DNA of 64,000 bases from Nocardioides potassii (GTDB lineage: Bacteria; Actinomycetota; Actinomycetes; Propionibacteriales; Nocardioidaceae): NCBI RefSeq assembly GCF_021648885.1, contig NZ_JAKJHZ010000009.1:186001-250000 (forward strand), written 5' to 3'. The notes under the pieces were generated by a model. That model saw only the letters and a list, made by a program, of their open reading frames with translations. It ran no database searches and was not told the origin of the DNA. Positions 8,938 to 19,805 of the stretch are shown here, one piece after another. The translations under genes and the position numbers were made by a program. How positions within the stretch are numbered: the first letter of the stretch is position 1; every line of letters starts with the position of its first letter.

Positions 8938-8962
8938 TTGACACATGTGCGAATTTTGTCAA
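8938..8962. promoter_or_regulatory. AT-rich inverted repeat upstream of the ALDH/GMC pair
   Basis: TTGACA ... TGTCAA arms at 8938-8943 and 8957-8962 flank a relatively AT-rich core containing CACATGTG, unusual in this GC-rich DNA. It sits between glpD and the ALDH gene, 62 bp before the ALDH start. It could be a repressor operator or, on the minus strand, a -35 hexamer. Confidence 0.4.
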
Positions 8963-8982
8963 CGTCCGCAGCGACGGGGTCG

Positions 8983-10695
8983 TCAGACGATGTCCGGCGC
9001 CTTGACCCGCGCCTCGTCCGCTTCCTGGTCGGTGGGCATGAGCTGGCTCTGCCGCTCGGCCTCGACGCGCCGCAGGTAGTGGTCGACCTCGTCCTCGAGC
9101 TGCGCGTCGTCCCAGCCGAGCGCCTCTGCCATCAGCTCCGCCGCCGGTCGGGCGGCCGCGATCCCCCGGTCGAAGGTCTCGATCGACACGCGGGTGCGGC
9201 GGGCGAGGACGTCGTCGAGGTGGCGCGCGCCCTCGTGCGTGACGGCGTACAGCACCTCCACCTTGAGGTAGTGCTCCGCGCCGGGGAGCGGCTCGGCGAG
9301 CTCGGCACGCTGGTGGATCAGCGCGAGCACCTCGTCGACGAGCCCGCCGTAGCGGCCGAGCAGGTGGTCGACCATCCCGATGTCGAGGCCCGACGAGCGG
9401 CTCAGCGCCACCCGCTGGTTGCTGCGCGCCTCGAAGCCCCACGCGCCCATCAGCGGCACCCGGTCGGTGATCGACGGGGGCGCGGACCCGACGTCACGGA
9501 GTGCGTGGTCGACGGCGTCGCGCGCCATGACGCGGTACGTCGTCAGCTTGCCGCCGGCGACGAGGACGAGGCCCGGGACGGGGCTCGCGACCGTGTGCTC
9601 ACGGGACAGCTTGGTGGTCTCCCCCATCTCTCCCTCCTTGCGCATCGGCTTGAGCAGCGGCCGGAGCCCGGCCCATACACCGACGACGTCGCGGTGGTCG
9701 AGCGGGTCCTTCAGCAGCCGGTTGACGTGGCCCAGCAGGTAGTCGATGTCGGCCTTGCTGGCCGCCGGGTGTGCGAGGTCGTAGTCCCAGGGCGTGTCGG
9801 TGGTGCCGATGATCCAGAACTGGTCCCACGGGATGACGAAGAGCACGGACTTCTCGGTCTTGGTGATGAAGCCGCACTCCGAGCGGATCCGGTCGCGCGG
9901 GACGACGAGGTGGATGCCCTTGCTGGCGTCGACGTCGAGCTGGGCCTCGCCGCCGAGCACCTCCTGCACCTCGTCGGTCCAGACACCGGCCGCGTTGATC
10001 ACGACCCGGGCGCGCACCTCCAGGTCGCGTTCCCCCTCGAGGTCGCGGACGGTCGCCCCGACCACGCGGTCGCCGTCGCGGAGGAAGCCCGTCACCTTGG
10101 CCCGGGTCGCGACGTGCGCCCCGTTGTTGGCCGCGGTCCGGGCGATCGTCATCACCAGGCGCGCGTCGTCGACCTGGCAGTCGTAGTAGCGGATCGCCCC
10201 GTGCAGGTCGTCCGTCCTGATGTCGGGCGCCATCCGGGCGAGCTGCTTGCGGAAGACGTGCTTGTGCTTCGGCACGCCCATCTCGTACCTGCCCGCCATC
10301 GCCATGCCGTCGTAGAGCGCCACACCGGCGCCGACGTAGGGCCGCTCCCACGCGTGCTCGAGCGGGTAGAGGAACGGAACGGGCCGCACGAGGTGAGGCG
10401 CGAGCCGCGTGAGCAGGAGGCCGCGCTCCTCGAGCGCCTCCTTCACCAGCGCGAAGTCGAGCATCTCCAGGTAGCGCAGCCCGCCGTGGACCAGCTTGGA
10501 CGAGCGCGACGACGTCCCGGAGGCGAGGTCGCGCTGCTCGACGAGGCCGACCTTGAGACCGCGGGTCACGGCGTCGAGCGCGGCGCCGACGCCGACGATC
10601 CCGCCGCCGACGACCAGGACGTCGAGCTCACCGGCCTCGAGCTGGGCGAGCGCGTCGGCCCGCTGGTCGGCGTCGAGGGCCTTGGCGATGCTCAT
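8983..10695 (-). CDS. glpD: Aerobic glycerol-3-phosphate dehydrogenase
   Basis: A 570-residue FAD enzyme that oxidises sn-glycerol 3-phosphate to dihydroxyacetone phosphate at the membrane and passes electrons to quinone. The FAD dinucleotide motif VVGGGIVGVGAALDA sits near residue 28. The GlpD signature SSKLVHGGLRYLE follows, then FVIPWDQFWIIGTTDTPWD and the C-terminal dehydrogenase domain. The ATG at 10693-10695 is chosen because MSIAKALDADQR is the usual N terminus. It follows guaB3 by 35 bp on the same strand, close enough for read-through. Confidence 0.95.
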   Translation of the reverse strand: MSIAKALDADQRADALAQLEAGELDVLVVGGGIVGVGAALDAVTRGLKVGLVEQRDLASGTSSRSSKLVHGGLRYLEMLDFALVKEALEERGLLLTRLAPHLVRPVPFLYPLEHAWERPYVGAGVALYDGMAMAGRYEMGVPKHKHVFRKQLARMAPDIRTDDLHGAIRYYDCQVDDARLVMTIARTAANNGAHVATRAKVTGFLRDGDRVVGATVRDLEGERDLEVRARVVINAAGVWTDEVQEVLGGEAQLDVDASKGIHLVVPRDRIRSECGFITKTEKSVLFVIPWDQFWIIGTTDTPWDYDLAHPAASKADIDYLLGHVNRLLKDPLDHRDVVGVWAGLRPLLKPMRKEGEMGETTKLSREHTVASPVPGLVLVAGGKLTTYRVMARDAVDHALRDVGSAPPSITDRVPLMGAWGFEARSNQRVALSRSSGLDIGMVDHLLGRYGGLVDEVLALIHQRAELAEPLPGAEHYLKVEVLYAVTHEGARHLDDVLARRTRVSIETFDRGIAAARPAAELMAEALGWDDAQLEDEVDHYLRRVEAERQSQLMPTDQEADEARVKAPDIV

Positions 10696-10730
10696 GTGGT
10701 CGATTCTCTCAGGGCGTCCCAGCGGGCGGC

Positions 10731-11840
10731 CTAGTGCTGGACGACGACCTCGATGCGCTGGAACTCCTTGAGCTCGGTGTAGCCGGTCGTCGCCATCGCG
10801 CGACGCAGCGCACCCACGAGGTTCATCGTGCCGTCGGCGACCCGAGACGGGCCGAACATGATCTCCTGCAGCGACCCGACGGGTGCGAACTCGACGCGCT
10901 CGCCGCGGGGCAGGTCGGCGTGGGTGGCCTCGCTCCCCCAGTGGAAGCCGCGGCCGGGGGCCTCGGTGGCGCGCGCCAGCGGCGAGCCGATCATCACGGC
11001 ATCGGCGCCGCACGCCACCGCCTTGGCGATGTCGCCGGAGGAGCCGATCGAGCCGTCGGCGATGACGTGGACGTAGCGACCGCCCGACTCGTCGAGGTAG
11101 TCGCGCCGGGCTGCGGCGACGTCCGCGACGGCGCTGGCCATCGGTACCGCGACACCGAGCACCGTGCGGGTCGTGTGGGCGGCGCCGCCGCCGAAGCCGA
11201 CGAGGACGCCGGCGGCGCCGGTGCGCATCAGGTGGAGCGCGGCCTGGTAGGTCGCGCAGCCACCGACGATCACCGGGACGTCGAGCTCGTAGATGAACTC
11301 CTTGAGGTTCAGCGGCTCGGCCTGGCTGCTGACGTGCTCCGCACTCACCGTGGTGCCGCGGATGATGAACATGTCGACGCCCGCGTCGACCACGGCCTTC
11401 ACGTGCTCCTTGGTGCGCTGCGGGGACAGCGACCCCGCGACGGTGACGCCCGCGGCCCGCATCTCCTTGAGCCGGGACGTGATGAGCTCGGGCTTGATGG
11501 GCTCGGTGTAGATCTCCTGCATCCGCCGGGTCGCCTCGGAGCCCTGGAGGCCCGCGACCTCCTCGAGCAGCCCCGTGGGGTCGTCGTACCGCGTCCAGAG
11601 GCCCTCGAGGTTGAGCACCCCGAGCCCGCCCATCTGGCCGAGCGCGATCGCGGTCGCCGGCGACATGACCGAGTCCATCGGCGCCGCGACGACCGGGATG
11701 TCGAAGCGGTAGGCGTCGATCTGCCAGGCGGTGCTGACCTCCTCGGGGTCGCGCGTGCGCCGCGAGGGCACGATCGCGATGTCGTCGAAGGAGTACGCGC
11801 GGCGGCCGCGCTTGGCACGGCCGATCTCGATCTCGGTCAC
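10731..11840 (-). CDS. guaB3: GuaB3-family IMP dehydrogenase-related protein
   Basis: A 369-residue TIM-barrel protein of the IMPDH/GMP reductase superfamily without CBS domains (IEIGRAKRGRRAYSFDDIAIVPSRRTRDPEEV is the GuaB3 hallmark). The loop that carries the catalytic Cys in IMPDH reads GFGGGAAHTTRT here, with His222 in the Cys position. Hydride transfer by the classic thioimidate route is therefore not possible at that residue. A role in purine nucleotide balance is inferred from family and position. The GTG start at 11840 has no ribosome site but TAGGCT 6 nt upstream. Confidence 0.9.
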   Translation of the reverse strand: MTEIEIGRAKRGRRAYSFDDIAIVPSRRTRDPEEVSTAWQIDAYRFDIPVVAAPMDSVMSPATAIALGQMGGLGVLNLEGLWTRYDDPTGLLEEVAGLQGSEATRRMQEIYTEPIKPELITSRLKEMRAAGVTVAGSLSPQRTKEHVKAVVDAGVDMFIIRGTTVSAEHVSSQAEPLNLKEFIYELDVPVIVGGCATYQAALHLMRTGAAGVLVGFGGGAAHTTRTVLGVAVPMASAVADVAAARRDYLDESGGRYVHVIADGSIGSSGDIAKAVACGADAVMIGSPLARATEAPGRGFHWGSEATHADLPRGERVEFAPVGSLQEIMFGPSRVADGTMNLVGALRRAMATTGYTELKEFQRIEVVVQH

Positions 11841-11846
11841 GGAGGG

Positions 11847-11852
11847 AGCCTA
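11847..11852 (-). promoter_or_regulatory. -10 box of guaB3 (leaderless type)
   Basis: TAGGCT, exactly 6 nt before the GTG. The flanks (CCGATAGGCTCC) resemble the guaA and glmS boxes. Confidence 0.6.
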
Positions 11853-11983
11853 TCGGCGCGGCCGAGGTGGGGCAGGTCCGGCCGGGCCCCCACCCGACCG
11901 AACCTGTCCTGCCCTGCAAACCCAACCCCATATTGGATCCGGTCCGACAGTACCCAATGGTTCCAACGATCGTCTGGTTTTCC

Positions 11984-12622
11984 TCAAACCGGTCCGGCGC
12001 CCCAGCCGTCGACGGCCGCCCGCAGGGACCGGCGCAGCCATGCGGTGTAGCGCTCCGGTGTCCACCCGCGGTGCTCGGCGAGGGTCTGGTAGGTCTCGGC
12101 CCGGGTGAGCAGGTAGACCTCGTCGACCGCGTCCGGCGCCGGCGTCCCGGTCGCGAGGAGGCGCACGAGCTCCTCGCACACGACGGCGTGCCCGGCCTGC
12201 GCGGAGCGGACCAGCTCGCCCATGAGCGGGTCCTGCTCCGCGCCCTGCGCGAGCACCCACACGAGCGGCCCCATCGGTACGGCGATGCTGCTGGCGAACT
12301 CCACGAACCGGTCGAGCCGCACCTCGACGTCGGGCTCGTCCTCGAGGTGCAGCGCCTCGAAGGCCTGCTGCAGCGTCCCCCGCCTGCCGAAGCCGACGGA
12401 CCTGAAGGCGGCCATGAACAGGCCGCCCTTGCCGTCGAAGCTCTTCGTCACCAGCTCGACCGACACGCCCGCCTCCGCCGCGACGAGCGCGACCGTCGTG
12501 CCGTTCCAGCCGTGCTGGGCGAACAGCCTCGCGGCGACACCGGCCACGTGCTCACGACGCCTCTCGGCGGCCGCACGCCTGCCGCTGGCGTCGTACTGGC
12601 GCCGGGGTGCGTCGTCGTCCAC
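11984..12622 (-). CDS. TetR-family transcriptional regulator
   Basis: A 212-residue regulator. The N-terminal TetR helix-turn-helix covers about residues 20-65 (VAARLFAQHGWNGTTVALVAAEAGVSVELVTKSFDGKGGLF). A ligand-binding helical domain follows, ending YTAWLRRSLRAAVDGW. The ligand and targets are unknown. The divergent CHAP gene (84 bp away) or guaB3 downstream could be regulated. It begins at a GTG (12620-12622) with TAGGCT 6 nt upstream and no ribosome site, so it is probably leaderless. Confidence 0.9.
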   Translation of the reverse strand: MDDDAPRRQYDASGRRAAAERRREHVAGVAARLFAQHGWNGTTVALVAAEAGVSVELVTKSFDGKGGLFMAAFRSVGFGRRGTLQQAFEALHLEDEPDVEVRLDRFVEFASSIAVPMGPLVWVLAQGAEQDPLMGELVRSAQAGHAVVCEELVRLLATGTPAPDAVDEVYLLTRAETYQTLAEHRGWTPERYTAWLRRSLRAAVDGWGAGPV

Positions 12623-12628
12623 CGGGCG

Positions 12629-12634
12629 AGCCTA
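12629..12634 (-). promoter_or_regulatory. -10 box of the TetR gene (leaderless type)
   Basis: TAGGCT, 6 nt before the GTG start; same hexamer and spacing as guaB3. Confidence 0.55.
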
Positions 12635-12694
12635 GCGAGGGGCGGTCCCGCCAGCAGTTCCGGCAAAAGGGCCACACACCTCCCGATCGGTTCC

Positions 12695-12700
12695 TACCGT
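12695..12700 (+). promoter_or_regulatory. -10 box of the CHAP gene (leaderless type)
   Basis: TACCGT, 6 nt before the GTG at 12707. The same hexamer at the same spacing precedes the tandem GNAT gene at 41667. Confidence 0.55.
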
Positions 12701-12706
12701 GGACGG

Positions 12707-14425
12707 GTGGGGTTCGACGTACGGAGACGACTACTGGCGCGCGCGCTCGCGGCCGCCTGCCTCGCCGGCGGCCTGGTCGGGCTGTCGGCCGCTGCGGCGA
12801 GCGCCGACGACGACTACCCGTGGGCCTGGCAGGGCCAGTGCCCGATCGTCCCCCAGGAGCCGATCGTCGAGCCGACCCCAGCCCCCACGCCGAGTCCCGC
12901 CCCGTCGCCGTCCCCCGGTCCCGGCACAGGTCCGGCCGCGCCCGACGACGAGGCCCCGGTGGTCGAGCCACCTCCCCCGCCGCCGCCGGTCTTCGACCCG
13001 GTGACCGGGCACACCTACGACCCGCGCGGGCCGCGACCCACGTGCGCGCGCCGGGTGTGGTCGATCAACGGGACCATCGGCGACTCGTGGGGGTTCGTGC
13101 TGCGCAACTGCACGAGCTTCGCCGCGTGGCGGCTGCGCGAGCGCAACGGGATCGACTTCGGCAACGACTTCGGCGGCCACCACTGGGGCGACGCCCGCAA
13201 GTGGGACGACGTGGCCCGCCGCCTCGGCTACCGCGTCGACTCCGTGCCGGCGATCGGCGCGATCGCCCAGACCGACGACGGCCGCGTCGGCCACGTCGCG
13301 TGGGTCTCGGCGATCGGGCCGGGCACGGTGACGGTCGAGGAGTACAACCACGCGGTGCCCGGCGGCTACGGCGTGCGCACCGTCCCGGTCGGCGACTTCC
13401 GCTACCTCCACCTCGACGACGTGGCTCCCTCGCCGTTCATCGGCTCCGACCGGCAGGTCGTCTCCGTGCCAGACGGACTCGGCGAGTCGTGGACGGTGCG
13501 GGTCGACCGCACCGGCACGCTGCTGCTGTCCCGGCCCGGCGCACCCGCCCGTGCGATCGGTCCGCGCCGCGCCTTCTCGACCCTCGCTGCGCCGGCCCTG
13601 ACCCTCTCCGGCAAGGGCCTGCCGTGGGTCGCGGCGACCACGCACGACGGCCGGGTGCTCGCCGGCACGCCACGCGACGGTCGCCTCGTCCTGCGGCGCA
13701 CGGGGACGTCGGCACCCACGGCCAGCCCCGCGATCACCCTGTCCCGCACCGGTCGGCCGCTGCTCGCCGCCACCTCGCCGGACGGGACGCTGACGGTCCG
13801 ACGGCTCACCCTGCACAACGGCTGGAGCCGCCCCGACCGGGTCGGGCGGGCGGGCTCGTGGGCCACCCATGTCGCACCGGTGCTGGCGCGCGATGCCTCC
13901 GGCGACACCCTGCTCGTCGCCGTCGGACGCGCCGGCGCGACCTTCGCGCAGCCGCTCGAGCGCGGTCGGCTGCAGCGACTGCCCGGAGCACCCGGGTCGG
14001 TGACGTCGACGCCCGCCGTGACCGCGACCGGCGGCGGGACGACGTACGTCCACCAGGTCGACGCCGACGGCCGGCTGCTGGTCCGCACCCTGGCCGGCCG
14101 GCACTGGAGCCGACCCGCGGTCATCGCGGGCGACTGGTCGCCCTACGCCTCCCCCGCCGTCGGGATGCTCGCCGGGCGCCTCCACGTCGCCGCGGTCGAC
14201 CGCTCCGGCGCCGTGCTCGTGCGCGCGGCGGTCCCGGGCGAGCGCTCACGCGTGCCGGGCCGCGTCGGGGCCGGCGACCTCACCCGGTCGCCGGGGCTCG
14301 TCACCCGTCGCAACGCGGGTGTGTTCGTCGTCGCCGGACGCCGTACGACGCCGACGTTGCTGACGCGCCCGGCGTCGGCCGTCGTCGACTCGTCCCTGCC
14401 GACCCGGGCCGGCTTCACGCCCTGA
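12707..14425 (+). CDS. Secreted CHAP-domain amidase/endopeptidase with propeller-like repeats
   Basis: A 572-residue exported protein. A signal peptide (basic start, hydrophobic core, AASA cleavage near residue 33) leads into a Pro-rich linker at about 55-95. A CHAP domain at about 115-235 carries catalytic Cys135 (RNCTSF), His196 (GHVAWV) and Glu211/Asn214 (EEYN). CHAP enzymes cut peptide or amide bonds in peptidoglycan. The C-terminal 320 residues contain repeated blades of the type ALTLSGKGLPWVAATTHDGRV and look like a beta-propeller for wall or glycan binding. The GTG at 12707 is 6 nt after a TACCGT box; longer in-frame starts would bury the signal peptide. Confidence 0.85.
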   Translation: MGFDVRRRLLARALAAACLAGGLVGLSAAAASADDDYPWAWQGQCPIVPQEPIVEPTPAPTPSPAPSPSPGPGTGPAAPDDEAPVVEPPPPPPPVFDPVTGHTYDPRGPRPTCARRVWSINGTIGDSWGFVLRNCTSFAAWRLRERNGIDFGNDFGGHHWGDARKWDDVARRLGYRVDSVPAIGAIAQTDDGRVGHVAWVSAIGPGTVTVEEYNHAVPGGYGVRTVPVGDFRYLHLDDVAPSPFIGSDRQVVSVPDGLGESWTVRVDRTGTLLLSRPGAPARAIGPRRAFSTLAAPALTLSGKGLPWVAATTHDGRVLAGTPRDGRLVLRRTGTSAPTASPAITLSRTGRPLLAATSPDGTLTVRRLTLHNGWSRPDRVGRAGSWATHVAPVLARDASGDTLLVAVGRAGATFAQPLERGRLQRLPGAPGSVTSTPAVTATGGGTTYVHQVDADGRLLVRTLAGRHWSRPAVIAGDWSPYASPAVGMLAGRLHVAAVDRSGAVLVRAAVPGERSRVPGRVGAGDLTRSPGLVTRRNAGVFVVAGRRTTPTLLTRPASAVVDSSLPTRAGFTP

Positions 14426-14438
14426 GGCGCCGGACCCC

Positions 14439-15953
<1,515 letters not shown>

Positions 15954-15988
15954 CGGGCGCGCGCGGCCTCACCTGAGAGGGTGTCGGC

Positions 15989-17521
15989 ATGGGGTCCTCG
16001 CGCGTGGTGTGGCTCGCCGCCGTGACCGCGTTCGTCGCCCGGTTCCCCGGTCTCCTGTGGCCGCTGCGACCCGACGAGGCGGGCTTCCTCCTCGTCGCCC
16101 GCTCGTGGCACCCCGAGCCCGACTCGGTCTACGGCCGCTACTTCGTGGACCGCCCGCCGCCGATCATCTGGCTGATGCAGGCGACCGATGCCGTGGGCGG
16201 CGCCTACTCCCACCGCCTGGTCGGCGCGGTGGGCTGCTCGCTGCTCGTGCTGGCCGCCGCGGCCGCCGCTCGCGAGCTCGCCCGACGGGCCGGCCTCGTC
16301 GACCCGGTCGCCGTACGCCGCGTCGCCGCCTGGGTCGCCGTCGGGACCGCGGCGCTCGTGAGCAACGCGCAGATCGACCCGGTGGCCGCCAAGGGCGAGC
16401 TCTTCGGGATCCCGCTCGTGATGGCGTCGTGCTGGCTGTCCCTGCGGGCCGTACGACGGGTCTCCGCGGGTGACGCGTTCTGGGCGGGGCTCCTCGCGAT
16501 GCTCGCCGTGGGCCTCAAGCAGAGCATCGTGGGCGGGCTGGTGTTCGGCGGCGTGCTGCTCCTCGGGTCGGCGCTGGCCCGCCAGCTGCCGGTCCGCGCG
16601 ACCGTGCGGTGCGCCCTGGCCGCCGTCGCCGGCGCAGCCGTTCCGGTCATCGCCGTCGTCGCCTGGGCGCTCGCGGTGGGCGTGCGCCTCGAGACGCTCT
16701 GGTACGCCTCGGTCACCTTCCGCTCCGACGCCAGCCGGACCATCGCAGCCCAGGCCTCGGAGGGCGCGACCAGCCGGATCTGGGTGCTGGTGCTGGTGTT
16801 CGTCGGCGTCGGCATGCTGCTGCTGGTCGTGTGCTTCCTGGCCCAGGTCGTGGGGCTGCTGCGCCTCGACGCCGTACCGGTCGTCGCCACGCTCGTCATG
16901 CTGGCTGTCGACGTGGCCGGCGTCGCGGTCAGCGGCAGCTACTGGACGCCCTACCTGTTCGTCCCGATCCCGCCGCTGGCACTGGCGCTCGCGCTCCTGC
17001 TGTCCCACGACCGGGTCCGTGGCACGCGGGACAGGATCAACCTCGCCGCGATCGGGTTCACTGTCGCGTCGAGCGTCGTGGCCCTCGTCGGCTGGACCGG
17101 CGGGTGGGTCGCCGGTCGCGTCCCGGTCGAGGTGCGCACGGGCGAGGCCATCGACGCGGTCGCCCGGCCGGGCGACGACGTGCTGGTCTACGGCGGCCGC
17201 GCGGACATCCAGTGGGCCACCCACGCCCGCTCGCCGTACCCCTATCTCTGGTCGCTGCCGATGCGCACCCTCGACCCCGGCCTGGAGGACCTCCGCTCGG
17301 TGCTGACGGGCAGCAACCCGCCGACGTGGTTCGTCGAGGCCAGCTACATCAACACGTGGAGCGAGCTCGGCACCCGACCGATCGAGCGCTCGCTGATCCG
17401 GAAGTACGAGTTCGTCGTCACCGCCTGCGACCGCTACCGGATCTACCACCTCAACACCGTCGACCCGGTCGACGTCGACGTGGACTGCTCGACCCCCTAC
17501 CGGACGATCTGGGGGCAGTGA
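15989..17521 (+). CDS. Polytopic membrane glycosyltransferase (GT-C / GT39-like)
   Basis: A 510-residue protein with about 9-11 membrane helices. An acidic pair in the first periplasmic loop (RPDEAGF, Asp29-Glu30) and VDRPPPIIWL just after it match the pattern of lipid-linked-sugar glycosyltransferases of the GT-C superfold. The C-terminal 110 residues are soluble and probably extracytoplasmic (DDVLVYGGRADIQWATHARSPYPYLWSLP). Donor and acceptor are unknown; cell-wall polysaccharide or protein mannosylation are options. The ATG at 15989 has GAGAGGG upstream. It runs divergently from guaB with 47 bp between starts. Confidence 0.75.
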   Translation: MGSSRVVWLAAVTAFVARFPGLLWPLRPDEAGFLLVARSWHPEPDSVYGRYFVDRPPPIIWLMQATDAVGGAYSHRLVGAVGCSLLVLAAAAAARELARRAGLVDPVAVRRVAAWVAVGTAALVSNAQIDPVAAKGELFGIPLVMASCWLSLRAVRRVSAGDAFWAGLLAMLAVGLKQSIVGGLVFGGVLLLGSALARQLPVRATVRCALAAVAGAAVPVIAVVAWALAVGVRLETLWYASVTFRSDASRTIAAQASEGATSRIWVLVLVFVGVGMLLLVVCFLAQVVGLLRLDAVPVVATLVMLAVDVAGVAVSGSYWTPYLFVPIPPLALALALLLSHDRVRGTRDRINLAAIGFTVASSVVALVGWTGGWVAGRVPVEVRTGEAIDAVARPGDDVLVYGGRADIQWATHARSPYPYLWSLPMRTLDPGLEDLRSVLTGSNPPTWFVEASYINTWSELGTRPIERSLIRKYEFVVTACDRYRIYHLNTVDPVDVDVDCSTPYRTIWGQ

Positions 17522-17537
17522 GCCCGGTCGCGACGCG

Positions 17538-17574
17538 CGACAGGCCCGCACCGGAGTCCGGTGCGGGCCTGTCG
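17538..17574. terminator. Bidirectional hairpin between glycosyltransferase and groEL
   Basis: Perfect 17-bp stem (arms 17538-17554 and 17558-17574) with a 3-nt AGT loop. It lies between the convergent ends of the glycosyltransferase gene and groEL, so it probably serves both. Confidence 0.85.
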
Positions 17575-17589
17575 GGTGAGCGGGGTCGA

Positions 17590-19305
<1,716 letters not shown>

Positions 19306-19310
19306 GGGGA

Positions 19311-19604
19311 TCAGGAGACGACGGCGAGGATGTCGCGGGCCGAGAGGATGAGGTACTCCTGGCCGCTGTACTTGACCTCGGTACCGCCGTACTTGCTGTA
19401 GATGACCTTGTCACCCACCGCGACGTCGAGCGGGACGCGGTTGCCGTTGTCGTCGATGCGACCGGGACCGATCGCCACGACCTCGCCCTCCTGGGGCTTC
19501 TCCTTGGCGGTGTCCGGGATGACCAGGCCGGAGGCGGTGGTCTGCTCGGCTTCGAGCGTCTGGACCACGATGCGGTCCTCGAGGGGCTTGATGTTGACCG
19601 ACAC
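19311..19604 (-). CDS. groES: 10-kDa co-chaperonin GroES
   Basis: A 97-residue heptamer subunit that caps GroEL. It begins [40 protein letters not shown] sequence with the mobile loop at about residues 17-32, and ends [14 protein letters not shown]. The start is a GTG at 19602-19604 with a strong GGAGGT site. It is the first gene of the heat-shock operon; two CIRCE elements lie 100-165 bp upstream, implying HrcA repression. Confidence 0.98.
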   Translation of the reverse strand: MSVNIKPLEDRIVVQTLEAEQTTASGLVIPDTAKEKPQEGEVVAIGPGRIDDNGNRVPLDVAVGDKVIYSKYGGTEVKYSGQEYLILSARDILAVVS

Positions 19605-19706
19605 TTCGGATCAACCTCCACTTTCTCTTGCACGAGATTGGTTCGGGACGCTGGCCCGGGACCAGGTCGGCGCGCCGTCGCGGGGGTCGCGCCGGGGTCT
19701 CGGGCA

Positions 19707-19733
19707 CTGGCGCTCTCGGGGTGAGAGTGCCAG
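19707..19733 (-). promoter_or_regulatory. Second, degenerate CIRCE element
   Basis: Arms CTGGCGCTC (19707-19715) and GAGTGCCAG (19725-19733) with exactly 9 nt between them, one mismatch within the 9-bp arms. It lies 7 bp from the perfect CIRCE, on the groES side, making a tandem HrcA site. Confidence 0.7.
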
Positions 19734-19740
19734 AACAGAC

Positions 19741-19769
19741 GCTAGCACTCTCCCCAATCGAGTGCTAGC
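19741..19769 (-). promoter_or_regulatory. CIRCE element (HrcA operator) of groES-groEL
   Basis: GCTAGCACTC - N9 - GAGTGCTAGC, a perfect 10-bp inverted repeat with the canonical 9-nt spacer. CIRCE is the known binding site of the heat-shock repressor HrcA. It also lies 36 bp before the divergent methyltransferase start. Confidence 0.95.
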
Positions 19770-19805
19770 GCTGGCCGCCTGTCGTCGGCCTGACAGGATG
19801 CGCGC

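Noticed and set aside
5451..9005. 1184-codon open frame on the plus strand opposite the GMC and ALDH genes
   Set aside because: It is a GC-driven shadow: its product is Arg/Gly/Val/Glu-rich low-complexity sequence without domains, and the opposite strand encodes two clear enzymes.
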